Below are positions 19,888-29,866 of a stretch of 64,000 bases of DNA, one piece after another (the stretch's first letter is position 1; each line of letters opens with the position of its first letter). This DNA comes from Dechloromonas denitrificans (GTDB lineage: Bacteria > Pseudomonadota > Gammaproteobacteria > Burkholderiales > Rhodocyclaceae), in the NCBI RefSeq assembly GCF_020510685.1, contig NZ_CP075185.1, positions 2,480,001 through 2,544,000 on the forward strand, in the 5' to 3' direction. Position numbers and translations under genes: made by a program. Under the pieces are notes generated by a model, which searched no databases, was not told the origin of the DNA, and saw nothing but the letters and a program-made list of their open reading frames with translations.

Positions 19888-21153
19888 GTGCCCTTTGGCT
19901 TCTACATCATCATGGCTGCGCAGTTTTTTTCCGCACTGGCCGACAACGCCCTGCTGATAGCCGCGATCGCCGCCTTGCGCGAGATGCAGGCGCCGTCCGA
20001 ATACGAGCCGCTGCTCAAGACATTCTTCACGCTCTCCTACGTACTGCTCGCCGCCTTTGTCGGCGCCTTTGCCGATTCGATGCCCAAGTGGCGGGTGATG
20101 TTCATCAGCAACACGATCAAGATCGTCGGCTGCAGCATGATGTTCTTTGGCGCCCACCCGCTGCTCGCCTACGCCGTCGTCGGTCTTGGCGCCGCCGCCT
20201 ACTCGCCGGCCAAGTACGGCATCCTCACCGAATACCTGCCGCATCGCCTGCTCGTCGTCGCCAATGGCTGGATCGAAGGATTGACCGTTGGCGCGATCAT
20301 TCTCGGCGTGGTCATCGGCGGCACGCTGATCCGCCCGGAAATCGCCCAAAACCTGCTCGCCTTCGATTTCCCGCTGATCGATACCGGCGTCAATACGACG
20401 GGCGAAATGGCCCTGTCTATCGTCGCCGTACTTTATGTCATTGCCTCGATTTTCAATCTGTACGTTCCGGACACCGGCGTCGATCACAAGCAACTGAAGA
20501 AAAACCCCTTCTTCCTGATCCACGAATTCAGCCACTGCCTGACCCTGCTCTGGCGCGACAAACTGGGCCAGATCTCGCTGGCGGTAACCACGCTGTTCTG
20601 GGGCGCCGGGGCGACCTTGCAGTTCATCGTGATCAAGTGGTCGGAAGTGGCGCTCAATCTCGACCTCTCCAAATCGTCGATGCTGCAGGGCGTGGTGGCG
20701 ATTGGCGTCGCCGTCGGCGCGATCGTCGCGGCCAAATTCATCACCCTGCGCAAGTCGGTTCGGGTCATCCCGCTCGGTATCGCCATGGGCCTGATCGTGC
20801 TGGTGATGAATTTCGTCACCAGCCTGTGGCTGGCCGTTCCGCTGCTCATTCTGATCGGCGGCCTGTCCGGCTTCTTCGTCGTACCGATGAATGCCCTGCT
20901 CCAGCATCGCGGCCACATCCTGATGGGAGCCGGCCACTCGATTGCCGTGCAGAACTTCAACGAGAACATTTCCATCCTGATCATGACCGGGCTCTATTAC
21001 CTGATGATCAAGATCGACCTGTCGATCTATTGGGTGGTCACGCTATTCGGCCTGTTCGTCAGCGGCCTGATGTATTTGATCCGCCAGCGTCACCTCGCCA
21101 ACCAGGCGGCCCAGGACGACGTCCAGCACCTGGACGATTCAGCCCACCACTAA
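19888..21153 (+). CDS. lplT: Lysophospholipid transporter LplT
   Basis: 421-residue MFS transporter with 12 predicted helices. The start is GTG (MPFGFYIIMAAQFFSALADN), and the family hallmark early segment NALLIAAIAALREMQAP is intact. LplT flips lysophospholipids such as lyso-PE into the inner leaflet for re-acylation. In enterics it adjoins the acyltransferase aas; no aas gene is present here, so re-acylation would need a gene elsewhere. Confidence 0.9.
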   Translation: MPFGFYIIMAAQFFSALADNALLIAAIAALREMQAPSEYEPLLKTFFTLSYVLLAAFVGAFADSMPKWRVMFISNTIKIVGCSMMFFGAHPLLAYAVVGLGAAAYSPAKYGILTEYLPHRLLVVANGWIEGLTVGAIILGVVIGGTLIRPEIAQNLLAFDFPLIDTGVNTTGEMALSIVAVLYVIASIFNLYVPDTGVDHKQLKKNPFFLIHEFSHCLTLLWRDKLGQISLAVTTLFWGAGATLQFIVIKWSEVALNLDLSKSSMLQGVVAIGVAVGAIVAAKFITLRKSVRVIPLGIAMGLIVLVMNFVTSLWLAVPLLILIGGLSGFFVVPMNALLQHRGHILMGAGHSIAVQNFNENISILIMTGLYYLMIKIDLSIYWVVTLFGLFVSGLMYLIRQRHLANQAAQDDVQHLDDSAHH

Positions 21154-21159
21154 CCCGGT

Positions 21160-21930
21160 CTAGAAGGGCAGCTCGGGCGTTGCCAGGGCGTTGAGCAGGC
21201 GACGGGCGAACAGCAGGTCTTCCCAGGCCTTCGACTTGTCGGGCAGATTGCGCAGCAGGTAGGCCGGGTGATAGGTCACCACCACCGGAATGCCGGCGTA
21301 CTCGAAACGCTTGCCGCGCAGCGACGCCAGCGACTTGTCGTCGTGCAGCACGCTATGCACGGCAGCCTTGCCGAGCAGCACAATGATCTTCGGCTTGAGC
21401 AGCGCGATCTGGCGCTCCAGGTAAGGCCGGCAGGCGGCCATTTCGGCTGCCTCCGGCGTCCGGTTGCCGGGCGGCCGGCATTTCACCGCATTGCCGATGT
21501 AGACCTTGTTGCCCCGCGAAATATCAAGCGAGGCCAGCATGTTGTCGAGCAGCTTGCCGGCCTGGCCGACAAAGGGCTCGCCCTGCACATCCTCGTCCGC
21601 CCCCGGCCCCTCGCCGATGAACAGCCAGTCGGGACTGAGGTCGCCGACGCCGAGTACCGCCTGTTTGCGCTGCTGGCAGAGCGGGCAGGCTTTGCATTCG
21701 GCCACCGCCCGGGTCAATTCCGGCCAGTTCATCGCATCAACCGCCGCCGCTGGCCCGGCCACGCTTTCGCACAGCGGTGCCGGTTGCGGTACGGCGACCA
21801 CGGCCGATGGTGGCGCTTCGCCAGCCGACTGGGGCGCGGGCGCAACCGCCGGCTCAACACCCTTTTCCCGGACGACCCAGATCGGCGAAATCCCCATCTC
21901 GACCAGCATTTGCTCGCGGCTCAGGCTCAT
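21160..21930 (-). CDS. Family 4 uracil-DNA glycosylase
   Basis: 256 residues. A [4Fe-4S] family 4 UDG-like protein. The cluster cysteines include CKACPLC near residue 75, the catalytic motif appears as GEGPGADED, followed by QAGKLLDNML, and the late HPAYLLRN motif is intact. It removes uracil from deaminated DNA. The N-terminal 60 residues are a low-complexity Ala/Pro linker after a short start segment. The ATG overlaps the rimI stop by 4 bases, so tsaB-rimI-udg is one operon. Confidence 0.9.
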   Translation of the reverse strand: MSLSREQMLVEMGISPIWVVREKGVEPAVAPAPQSAGEAPPSAVVAVPQPAPLCESVAGPAAAVDAMNWPELTRAVAECKACPLCQQRKQAVLGVGDLSPDWLFIGEGPGADEDVQGEPFVGQAGKLLDNMLASLDISRGNKVYIGNAVKCRPPGNRTPEAAEMAACRPYLERQIALLKPKIIVLLGKAAVHSVLHDDKSLASLRGKRFEYAGIPVVVTYHPAYLLRNLPDKSKAWEDLLFARRLLNALATPELPF

Positions 21931-22388
21931 GCCAGTTCCTTGTCAAAAATCAATCCGTCTTCCCGCCCATCGACGGCCGGGTAGTAGCCCTTGCGCAAGC
22001 CGATCTGGCGAAAGCCGAAATGACGATACAGCTCGACCGCCTTGTCGTTCGATGGGCGGACTTCGAGAAACAATTTTGTCGCGCCATGCAGCCGCGCGCA
22101 TTCCATCGCATGCCGGAGCATCCGTGCGCCATAGCCCTGCCCCTGGTAGCGCTGAGCGATACCGATATTGAGCAGGTGCGCCTCGTCGAGCACCGCCATG
22201 ACGACTGAAAAACCGATCAGATCGCCGCCCAAGCGCAATACCCAAGTGCTGTAACCGGCACTTAACGAATCGGCGAAATTGCCGCGCGACCAGGGAAAGA
22301 CCTGCAGGGTGGCTTCAAGCGCCGCCACCGTATCGAGATCGCGCTCGTTCATCGGAAAAAACTCGGCGGCGATCGGCACGGCAGTCAC
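21927..22388 (-). CDS. rimI: Ribosomal protein bS18-alanine N-acetyltransferase RimI
   Basis: 153-residue GNAT enzyme. The acetyl-CoA loop is seen as IAQRYQGQGYGARML and the family tail as VELYRHFGFRQIGLRKGYYP. The start is a GTG that overlaps the tsaB stop by 4 bases (GTGA); the frame stays open far upstream, but only because it is antiparallel to tsaB coding bias. Placement directly after tsaB is the usual bacterial order. Confidence 0.93.
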   Translation of the reverse strand: MTAVPIAAEFFPMNERDLDTVAALEATLQVFPWSRGNFADSLSAGYSTWVLRLGGDLIGFSVVMAVLDEAHLLNIGIAQRYQGQGYGARMLRHAMECARLHGATKLFLEVRPSNDKAVELYRHFGFRQIGLRKGYYPAVDGREDGLIFDKELA

Positions 22389-23074
22389 GCCCTGCCCCCT
22401 TCGCTGAGGCGCTCGGCGACGGTCTTCGCCACCTTGTCGCGAATGTACAGCGGCGCGGCAAGCGCCGCATCGATGCCGGCCCCCCGCGCCGCGCGCGGCG
22501 CCGCCAGCCTGGCCAGTGCCGCTGCGGTCGGCAGGATGCCGGGCAACTGCGCTACACCAGCCAGCGCCAGGCGCTGCTGCAAAACCGGATAGGCCGCGAT
22601 GGCATTGCCGCAGGCCAGCCAGCCAGCGCCGGACGGAAGCAGCACGTCGGCCGGCGCCGAAACGCGAATCTCGCCTTGCAGTTGATAGCCATCCGCCGAA
22701 CGCAGGTAATGGCCGGAATAAACCTCGCCCATCCGCGCATCGAGCACAGCAACGACCCGTTCGCCACCGCTCAGCGCCGCCATGGCCTCCAGGCTGGTCA
22801 CCGGCAGCAGCGGTATGCTGCCCGCCACCGCCAGCCCCTGCGCGGCGCCACAGGCGATCCGCAAGCCGGTGAAGGCACCGGGGCCGACGCCGAAGGCTAT
22901 GGCGTCCAGCTGTCCGATCTGGCAGCCAGCCTCGGCGAGCAGTTCGCGGACCAGCGGCAACAGGGTTTCCGAATGCGACCGTCCGCTTGGGCAGAGGCGC
23001 TCGACGACTTCGCCGTCGCGCCAGAGCGCGCAGGAGCCAAGTTCGGTGGAGGTTTCGAGAGCGAGAATCAACAT
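22385..23074 (-). CDS. tsaB: tRNA threonylcarbamoyladenosine synthesis protein TsaB
   Basis: 229-residue ASKHA-fold protein (ILALETSTELGSCAL; GVGPGAFTGLRI). TsaB dimerises with the catalytic TsaD to make t6A37 in ANN-decoding tRNAs. The length matches the family. First gene of the tsaB-rimI-udg unit. Confidence 0.95.
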   Translation of the reverse strand: MLILALETSTELGSCALWRDGEVVERLCPSGRSHSETLLPLVRELLAEAGCQIGQLDAIAFGVGPGAFTGLRIACGAAQGLAVAGSIPLLPVTSLEAMAALSGGERVVAVLDARMGEVYSGHYLRSADGYQLQGEIRVSAPADVLLPSGAGWLACGNAIAAYPVLQQRLALAGVAQLPGILPTAAALARLAAPRAARGAGIDAALAAPLYIRDKVAKTVAERLSEGGRA

Positions 23075-23113
23075 GGGCCGGAATTTTACCGGAGGCGCTT
23101 CCCGGCCGGGGGG

Positions 23114-23410
23114 TCAATCTTGCCGGCCACCCCGCCCGCCACGCCCGTCATCACGTTCCGACCGGCCGCGCTGCTCACGGATTTCCTCGCGCATCTGCCG
23201 GCGATCCTCGGCCGGCACATCCCGCCAGCGCCGCTCGCCGTCATCATTCCGCCGCAGCTCGCGATCCTGCTGCCAGTGTTCGCGCATCTGCTGGCGCATC
23301 TGCCGCCGTTCGTCCGGCGGCAGGTCGCGCCACGATGGCTGCGCCGACACGCCCCCGCTCAGCCCGCAGAGGCTGGACAACAACAGCAGGGAGAGAAGCA
23401 GGCGTTTCAT
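23114..23410 (-). CDS. Secreted small Arg/Glu-rich protein with internal repeats
   Basis: 98 residues with a signal peptide (MKRLLLSLLLLSSLCGLSGG) and a highly charged mature part. Two imperfect repeats are obvious: WRDLPPDERRQMRQQMRE and WRDVPAEDRRQMREEIRE, followed by an RG/GRGG tail. The W-x-x-L/V-P-x-(E/D)-(E/D)-R pattern recalls DUF3106-type proteins, which are periplasmic and uncharacterised. The frame stays open upstream, but only the ATG at 23410 gives a signal peptide. Function unknown. Confidence 0.7.
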   Translation of the reverse strand: MKRLLLSLLLLSSLCGLSGGVSAQPSWRDLPPDERRQMRQQMREHWQQDRELRRNDDGERRWRDVPAEDRRQMREEIREQRGRSERDDGRGGRGGRQD

Positions 23411-23569
23411 GGCAATCGATGCAGGACTCGTTTTGGTAGCCATCATTGTCCATCCGCCCGGCGCCGGCAAGCCGGAGCAAGTGTAATTAAATGTTTCCCG
23501 GCTGCCCCGGGCAATTACTTGTTACCATTTACTGCGCTTCATTCACCGTCAGCCATTATCCTTGCCTGC

Positions 23570-24298
23570 ATGAACGAACATAAACATCACCTTCTGGTCG
23601 TCGACGACGATGCCCGCCTGCGCGACCTGCTCACCCGCTACCTTGGCGAACAGGGTTTCGACGTCAAGTCAGTCGCCGACGGCAAGCAAATGGACAAGCT
23701 GCGCAGTCGCGAGCATTTTCACCTGATTGTCCTCGACCTGATGATGCCGGGCGAAGATGGCCTGACCATCTGCCGGCGCTTGCGCGGTACCGGCGACCAG
23801 ACACCGGTCATCATGCTCACCGCCAAGGGCGACGAGGTCGATCGCATCGTCGGACTCGAAATGGGCGCCGACGACTACCTGCCCAAACCGTTCAACCCGC
23901 GCGAACTGCTCGCCCGCATCCATGCCGTGCTCCGCCGCCAGGGCAACAAGCCGCCCGGCGCCCCGGAAGAAGAAACGCAAACCATCCACTTCGGTAACAT
24001 CGAGGTCGATTTCGCAGCCCGCGCGCTGCGCCGCGGCGACGAACTGCTGCCGCTGACCACCGGTGAATTCGCCGTCCTCAAAGTGCTGCTGCAACATCAA
24101 GGACAACCGCTGTCACGCGACAAGCTGATGACGCTGGCCCGTGGTCGCGAACAGGGGCCGTTCGACCGCGCCATCGACGTCCAGATTTCCCGGCTGCGCA
24201 AGCTGATCGAAACCGATCCGGCCCAGCCGCGCTACCTGCAGACCGTCTGGGGCTTCGGCTACGTCTTCGTTCCGGACGGCACTGCGCGCGACGCATGA
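23570..24298 (+). CDS. ompR: OmpR-family response regulator
   Basis: 242 residues: receiver domain with VVDDD acidic pocket, phosphoacceptor D56 in VLDLMMPGEDG, switch Thr and K in MLTAKGDE...PKPFNPREL, and a winged-helix output domain (TTGEFAVLKVLL; ISRLRKLIE; YLQTVWGFGYVF). It closely resembles OmpR. The start MNEHKHHLLVV was chosen by homology; the open frame upstream runs over the antisense of neighbouring genes. The stop overlaps the ATG of the kinase gene. Confidence 0.93.
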   Translation: MNEHKHHLLVVDDDARLRDLLTRYLGEQGFDVKSVADGKQMDKLRSREHFHLIVLDLMMPGEDGLTICRRLRGTGDQTPVIMLTAKGDEVDRIVGLEMGADDYLPKPFNPRELLARIHAVLRRQGNKPPGAPEEETQTIHFGNIEVDFAARALRRGDELLPLTTGEFAVLKVLLQHQGQPLSRDKLMTLARGREQGPFDRAIDVQISRLRKLIETDPAQPRYLQTVWGFGYVFVPDGTARDA

Positions 24299-25599
24299 TG
24301 CCGCGCACGCTGCTGGCGCGCACTTTCCTGTTGCTCGCTGTGCTGGTTCTGCTGACCACAGCGGCCTGGCTCAGCCTTTTCCGCTACATCGATGCCGAAC
24401 CGCGCGCCCGCGAAACGGCGCAACTGGCAGCCTCTGCGGTCAACCTGATCCGTGCCTCGCTATTCGCGGCGGCACCGAAAAAGCGACTCGGCCTGTTCAA
24501 CGAGTTTTCAACGCGGGAAGGCATCCGCCTGCTGCCGGCCGAACCGGACGATGTTATCGAAGCCATGCCCGACAGCCGTTTTCAACGCCTGCTTTACCGC
24601 GAACTGACGGCCCGCCTCGGCGCGCATACCCGGATCGCCGCCCGGGTCAACGAGGCGCCCGGCTTCTGGGTCAGTTTTCGTCTCGACGACCACGACGATG
24701 AAGAATACTGGCTGATCCTGCCACGGGAACGAGCTGCCCGCAGTTTTGCCACGCACTGGCTGACCTGGGGGCTGCTCGCCATCATCCTGGCGCTGGCCAT
24801 GGCCTGGTTGATCGCCTCGCGGATCAGCCGGCCGCTGAAAGCCATGGCGAAATCGGCCGAAACGGTCGGTCGCGGCCAGATACCCGACCCCTTGCCGGAG
24901 GACGGAGCCGAAGAACTGCGCCAACTGGCCAGCGCCTTCAATACCATGGCCGCCGACCTGGTGCGCCACGACAAGGACCGCTCCGAAGTGCTGGCCGGCA
25001 TCTCGCACGACCTGCGCACGCCGCTCACCCGCCTGCGCCTCGAAGCGGAACTGAGCGTTGCCGACGAAGGCGCGCGCCAGGCGGTGGTCGCCGACATCGA
25101 ACAGATGGAAGCGGTGATCTCCCAGTTCATGGATTACGCCCGTGCCGAATCCGGCGAGACCGCCGAGAAAACCGACCTGGCCACCCTGCTCGGCAGCATC
25201 GTCGAACGTCAGGGCTGCATCGGCCACGTCTTGCACAGCGAGATCGGAAGCTTGCCGGAAACCTTGTTGCGCCCGAAGGCGATCAGCCGCGCGGTGACTA
25301 ACCTGATCGACAATGCCTGGAAATACGGTGGCGGCGACGTCCAGCTCAAAGTCGCCGCGGTAGACCGCGAAATATGGATCGAAATCAGCGACCGCGGCCC
25401 CGGCATTCCGGCCGCCGAGGTCGAGCGCCTGAAGCGTCCATTCACGCGCTACGAGTCGGCCCGCACCAACGCCGGAGGAACCGGCCTCGGGCTGGCCATC
25501 GTCGAGCGCATCGCCCGTTTGCACGGCGGCCGGCTCGACCTGCTGGCCAACCCGGAAGGCGGGCTGCTCGCCCGCCTGGTGCTACCAATCAGGCACTGA
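24295..25599 (+). CDS. EnvZ-like sensor histidine kinase
   Basis: 434 residues: two membrane helices (about 9-29 and 155-175) around a periplasmic domain of about 125 residues, a HAMP linker, a HisKA domain with phosphoacceptor H238 in GISHDLRTPLTR, and an HATPase domain with the N-box (NLIDNAWKYG), DRGPGIP and GGTGLGLAIV. It pairs with the regulator immediately upstream, which it overlaps by 4 bases. The 3' end overlaps the convergent HDOD gene by 11 bases. Confidence 0.93.
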   Translation: MMPRTLLARTFLLLAVLVLLTTAAWLSLFRYIDAEPRARETAQLAASAVNLIRASLFAAAPKKRLGLFNEFSTREGIRLLPAEPDDVIEAMPDSRFQRLLYRELTARLGAHTRIAARVNEAPGFWVSFRLDDHDDEEYWLILPRERAARSFATHWLTWGLLAIILALAMAWLIASRISRPLKAMAKSAETVGRGQIPDPLPEDGAEELRQLASAFNTMAADLVRHDKDRSEVLAGISHDLRTPLTRLRLEAELSVADEGARQAVVADIEQMEAVISQFMDYARAESGETAEKTDLATLLGSIVERQGCIGHVLHSEIGSLPETLLRPKAISRAVTNLIDNAWKYGGGDVQLKVAAVDREIWIEISDRGPGIPAAEVERLKRPFTRYESARTNAGGTGLGLAIVERIARLHGGRLDLLANPEGGLLARLVLPIRH

Positions 25600-26431
25600 A
25601 GGCCTGGCAGGTCTCATCGACCCCGGAAACGATCAAGGGCAGCACCCGGCTGATTTTCCCGGCATCGAGTCCGAGACGCTGCCACGCCGTGCGTTCAACC
25701 GGCATGACCATTTCCTCGGGACTCTGGCCGAATCCCAGGCCATGTGCGATGGCATTGGCGACATGCATCAGATCGGCCAGCGAACCGGCCACGGCGCTGG
25801 CCGGCGCATGGTGTTCGGCGACCGCCACCTGCAACACCGACGGAAAGCGCCAGGTTTCGGCGAGCAGGCTGCCCACTTCACAGTGGTCCATGCCGAGGAT
25901 GTCGCGCTCGGCGACGACCAGAAAGCAATCATGTTGCTTGCGATAGGCCAGCACTTCGGCATATTGCTGCGAAAAATTGGCGGCCAGCACCAGCTCGCCG
26001 ATGTCGTGCAGGATGCCGCCGGTGAAGGCAAGTTCCGGATTGTGGCCGGTTTCCTCAGCCAGCGCGCGGGCGCCGAGGCCGACCGCGACGCAGTGCCGGA
26101 GGTAAGCCTGGGCATCGAAGCCGCGACATTGATCGACGCGAAATACGCCATTGATCCCGACCGCCATCACCATGCTGCGCACCGCCCGGAAGCCGAGGAC
26201 GACGACTGCCTCGTTGATGGTGCCGACCTTGTGCTGCAAACCGTAAAAGGACGAATTGGCAACGCGCAGGACGCGCGCCGTCAGCCCCTGATCGCGGGCA
26301 ATCTGATGGGCGATGCTGGTGACATCGACATCCTCGTTGGCAAAGGAAGCCAGCAGGTCGGCAACGGCGACCGGCAGCGAGGGCAACTGTTTGAGGTGGG
26401 CAAGGACCTGGTCGCGATCGAGCGTCGTCAT
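25589..26431 (-). CDS. HDOD-domain signalling protein
   Basis: 280 residues, essentially all HDOD domain: LPSLPVAVADLLA at the start, the RVLRVANSSFYGL segment, then LAFTGGILHDIGELVL. Here HDIGE keeps a His-Asp pair although many HDOD proteins have lost it. HDOD proteins act in bacterial signalling without known enzymatic activity. The ATG overlaps the stop of the small upstream gene by 4 bases. It is the third gene of a coupled c-di-GMP operon. Confidence 0.9.
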   Translation of the reverse strand: MTTLDRDQVLAHLKQLPSLPVAVADLLASFANEDVDVTSIAHQIARDQGLTARVLRVANSSFYGLQHKVGTINEAVVVLGFRAVRSMVMAVGINGVFRVDQCRGFDAQAYLRHCVAVGLGARALAEETGHNPELAFTGGILHDIGELVLAANFSQQYAEVLAYRKQHDCFLVVAERDILGMDHCEVGSLLAETWRFPSVLQVAVAEHHAPASAVAGSLADLMHVANAIAHGLGFGQSPEEMVMPVERTAWQRLGLDAGKISRVLPLIVSGVDETCQAFSA

Positions 26432-26748
26432 GCCTGGTCTGCCATCCGAAAATCGAGAATGGCCCGGTATAGCTGGCGGGTTTCCAGACCATCGCCAGCC
26501 TTGCGGAACAGCCGGTCGAGCTGGGCGATCACCCGCGCCTCGCGCGCCGCCCGCGTTGCCGGATCTTCCTCGATCTCGCGCTCGATGGTCAGTTCGGCGA
26601 TGTCGCGCCGCATCAGGCCGTGCACCATGCTGTCGGTCAGTTCGCAGCCCCCCGGAACCAGCACTCGCCCCGACTCGTCGAGCAAGGCTTCGGCAAGGCG
26701 CATACCGGGACGTACGTCACCAATCGCCACGGTTTCAACTGTTTTCAT
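26428..26748 (-). CDS. Small protein resembling the HD-GYP N-terminal regulatory domain
   Basis: 106 residues. The pattern [37 protein letters not shown], then a helix [20 protein letters not shown] resembles the domain that often precedes HD-GYP or HDOD regions, here encoded alone. It overlaps both neighbours by 4 bases, an arrangement that favours making the three proteins together. A role as a free-standing regulatory subunit of the downstream HDOD protein is inference. Confidence 0.75.
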   Translation of the reverse strand: MKTVETVAIGDVRPGMRLAEALLDESGRVLVPGGCELTDSMVHGLMRRDIAELTIEREIEEDPATRAAREARVIAQLDRLFRKAGDGLETRQLYRAILDFRMADQA

Positions 26749-29687
26749 TTCTTTTTTTCCTCAAGCAACAGCAGGCGCCCGCTGACCGAACCACCCAGAT
26801 TGACCGGTCGCCAGCGACACAAATAATCGCGACCATCGATCGCTACCGAAGCATGTTCGCCAAGGCTTGCCAGTTCAGGCAACAGACTGGTCAGGGAAGT
26901 TCCGGGGGCCAGCCCGCGCGCGCTGAAACACGCGTAGGCTGCTTCATTGATCAGGGCCAGCATGCCTTCATCGTCCATCCCCAAGACCGGCCATGGCAGT
27001 TCGCCAACCACTTCCTGAAGGATGCGATAACCCTGGCTCTCCTGCTCCTGCAAAGCCTTGTTCTCCGCCGCCAGGCGCCGGCGATCTTCCTCGACCCGGA
27101 CCAGTTCCCGCTCGGCGACTTCGACTTCGTGCGACAACCGGCTGTATTCATCGGAAATATGCCGGCGATTCAGCGCCTCTTCGACCGTCTGCCGGAAAGC
27201 CACGGCTTCGGCCGGCAGGTGGATCACCCGATGGACCAGGCCGGAACCGCTCAGTTCGCCGACCAGTTTCCGGTTCCACTGGCGGCTGTCGGCCAGCAGG
27301 ATGCGCTCGCATTGCGGCTGGCTCAGGGCCGCCTGACGAATCACCCCGGCGACATCGAAATCCTTGCGCGGCGAGCCGCAAACCAGGACGTCAACCAGAT
27401 TGCCGGCAAACCACTGCATCGCCGCATCGAAATCGGAAGCCGTGCACACCCGATGTCCGTCGCGGACCAGCGTCGAAATCGCCTCGTCGAAGCCCTCGAC
27501 CGCGACGAACAAGGCCATCGGTTTGCGCGTCCCCGAACGCAGCAGGTTGGTCGGCAGCCGCTTGTCCGCCACCAGCAGTTCGGTCATCGCCGCGGCCGGC
27601 AGTGGCCGCGAGAAGAAATACCCCTGGATGATGTCGCACTGGTGGGAAATCAGCAGCGCCAGCTGCTCGGCCGTTTCAACGCCTTCCGCCACCACTTTCA
27701 GCTTCAGGTGGTGGGCCATGGTAATGACGGCGCGGGTGATCGACGCATCGTCCGAATCGGCCGCGATATCCTGGACGAAGGAGCGGTCCACCTTGACCGC
27801 ATCGAGCGGAAAGCGCTTCAGGTAGGCCAGGCTGGAATAGCCGGTGCCAAAGTCATCGAGCGATATCGTCACACCGGTTGCCTTGAGCGCCGTCAGCGTG
27901 CGGATTGCCGATTCGGTATTCTGCATCAGCATGCTTTCGGTGATCTCGAGGTCGAGGCAGGCCGGTTTCAGACCGGTGTTGGCCAGCGTTGCCGCGACAT
28001 CGTCGAGCAAGGTATCCGACTGCAGTTGCCGGGCCGAAAGATTGACCGAGACCGAGGGAATGTCGAGCCCCGCCTGCTGCCATTCGACCGCCTGCCGGCA
28101 GGCGCTTTCGATCACCCAGCGGCCAACCGGAACGATCAGGCCGGTCTCTTCGAGCATCGGGATGAACTGGTCGGGCGGCACCAGGCCCTGGCGCGGATGC
28201 TGCCAGCGAATCAGCGCCTCGGTGCCGGTAATCCGTCCGTTGGCGCAACTTACCTTGGGTTGGTAGTGCAGCACGAACTCGTTGCGTAGCGTCGCGTTGC
28301 GCAAGTCGGTTTCGAGAAAGAGGCGATCGCGGATGCCATCGTGCATCTCTTCCGAGTAGAACAGGTAATTGTTGCGCCCTTGGCTCTTCGCGTTGCGCAC
28401 GGCCATTTCGGCATTGCACACCAGTTCGTGGGCATCGTGCCCATCGCGCGGGAAAAACACGCCGCCGATGCTGGCCGTGGCGAACACATCCCGACCATCG
28501 ACCCGCACCGGCATGATCAGGGTATCGATGATCCGCCGCGCCACGATGCCGGCCTGCTGGGCATCGGCCACTTCCGGCAGGAGCACGGCGAAGACGTCGC
28601 CGCCCAGCCGTCCGAGGATATCGGACTCGCGCAGGGAGCCGGACAACCGCCCGGCGACCTGGCGCAACAATTCGTCGCCGAAGGTGTGACCGAGCGCCTG
28701 ATTGACTTCCCGGAAACGATCGATGTCGATGACCATCAGGCCGAGCGGCATGTTCTTGCGCTTGGCCAGTGCGATCAACCGGCGCACCTGGTCGTAAAAC
28801 ATCAACTGGTTGGGCAACGCGGTCAGCGCATCGAAATGGGCAAAATACGGCAGCTTCCGCTGCTCGGTGAGCAGGCTGGTGATATCGGTGGCCACGCCTC
28901 CGACGCTGACGATACGGCCGTTTTCGTTATGTACCGGGAAGTTGCGCGCATGCAGCCAGCGCAGGCCATCGCCCGGCCGCATCACGCGGAACTTGACGTC
29001 CAGCCCGCCGACCCGATGCACGCTCATGTTGTCGACCAGCCGATCGCGATCATCGATGTGAACGTATTTCAGCCAGTCGCGATTGTCGGCATAAAGCGCC
29101 TCGACGTAGCGCCCCCAGATTTGCTCATACCCTTCGCTGACATAGGTCACCCGCTGGGTCTCGGCATCGAGCAGCCAGTAACATTCGGGAATATTGCTCG
29201 CCAACTGGAAGAAGCGGGCCTCGCCTTCGTCGATATTGCCGCTCATTTCGGGCGTCATCAGCGCCGGCTGGTTTTGGCGCTGCAACAATGCCTTGGCGCA
29301 TTCCCGTTCGACGACCGCCAGCAGGCGGCTGGGATTGCTCTTGAAAACGAAGTCGCGGGCACCATTCTCGAGCAGCTCGATCGGGAATTCCTTGCTGCCG
29401 CGATCCACCGTCAGAATCACCGGAAGGCTCAAGGCCAATTCCTGCAGCAGGTCGACGACCTCGGCCGGTGGCAGGTCGGGCAACGAGCAACTGACCAGGG
29501 CGACGTCCCAGGTTTCATCGCGCAAAACAGCCTCGACCTCGGCACGCCGGGACAGTTGCCGGGAATAGACGACATGTCCGCCCCCCCGCAAGGCCTCGAG
29601 CAAGCGCTGGCCGTCACGGGGACTGGCATCAATCAGCAGGACGCGCAGAATTGCCGTGTTTTCAGCCGCCGGTCCCAAGTCGCCCAA
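26745..29687 (-). CDS. Multidomain REC-PAS-GGDEF(degenerate)-EAL protein
   Basis: 980 residues. In order: a receiver-like domain (about 14-130) whose phosphoacceptor position is Ser66 ([10 protein letters not shown]) instead of Asp; a PAS domain (about 160-270); a GGDEF domain whose signature is GGDVF at 362-366 but which keeps the RxxD site (R353...D356); an EAL domain with TEALIRW and DDFGTGYSS; a second receiver-like domain without obvious acidic site (about 720-840); a coiled coil ([20 protein letters not shown]); and a final PAS-like segment. Predicted: inactive cyclase, probable phosphodiesterase or c-di-GMP receptor. Overlaps the next gene by 4 bases. Confidence 0.92.
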   Translation of the reverse strand: MGDLGPAAENTAILRVLLIDASPRDGQRLLEALRGGGHVVYSRQLSRRAEVEAVLRDETWDVALVSCSLPDLPPAEVVDLLQELALSLPVILTVDRGSKEFPIELLENGARDFVFKSNPSRLLAVVERECAKALLQRQNQPALMTPEMSGNIDEGEARFFQLASNIPECYWLLDAETQRVTYVSEGYEQIWGRYVEALYADNRDWLKYVHIDDRDRLVDNMSVHRVGGLDVKFRVMRPGDGLRWLHARNFPVHNENGRIVSVGGVATDITSLLTEQRKLPYFAHFDALTALPNQLMFYDQVRRLIALAKRKNMPLGLMVIDIDRFREVNQALGHTFGDELLRQVAGRLSGSLRESDILGRLGGDVFAVLLPEVADAQQAGIVARRIIDTLIMPVRVDGRDVFATASIGGVFFPRDGHDAHELVCNAEMAVRNAKSQGRNNYLFYSEEMHDGIRDRLFLETDLRNATLRNEFVLHYQPKVSCANGRITGTEALIRWQHPRQGLVPPDQFIPMLEETGLIVPVGRWVIESACRQAVEWQQAGLDIPSVSVNLSARQLQSDTLLDDVAATLANTGLKPACLDLEITESMLMQNTESAIRTLTALKATGVTISLDDFGTGYSSLAYLKRFPLDAVKVDRSFVQDIAADSDDASITRAVITMAHHLKLKVVAEGVETAEQLALLISHQCDIIQGYFFSRPLPAAAMTELLVADKRLPTNLLRSGTRKPMALFVAVEGFDEAISTLVRDGHRVCTASDFDAAMQWFAGNLVDVLVCGSPRKDFDVAGVIRQAALSQPQCERILLADSRQWNRKLVGELSGSGLVHRVIHLPAEAVAFRQTVEEALNRRHISDEYSRLSHEVEVAERELVRVEEDRRRLAAENKALQEQESQGYRILQEVVGELPWPVLGMDDEGMLALINEAAYACFSARGLAPGTSLTSLLPELASLGEHASVAIDGRDYLCRWRPVNLGGSVSGRLLLLEEKKK

Positions 29688-29750
29688 ACATCCCCCTTAG
29701 CCGCTTCTCGAACGCCCCGGCAATAAAATTACAGCGGCATTCAGTACGAC

Positions 29751-29766
29751 ATTTGTCATGACAAAT
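29751..29766. promoter_or_regulatory. 16-bp perfect palindrome upstream of the multidomain c-di-GMP gene
   Basis: ATTTGTCATGACAAAT is a perfect 8+8 palindrome, 64 bases before the start of the 980-residue gene and about 100 bases from the end of thpR. Its symmetry suggests a dimeric regulator site. The protein that binds it is not known. Confidence 0.4.
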
Positions 29767-29866
29767 CATAAGCCAACAGGCTTTCCGAGCTCGGTTAGCC
29801 TGTCACAGTTCTTCAACAATCGTAGCAGACCTGACACGGCGGCAAAACAAAATCAGCCGGTCGCGC

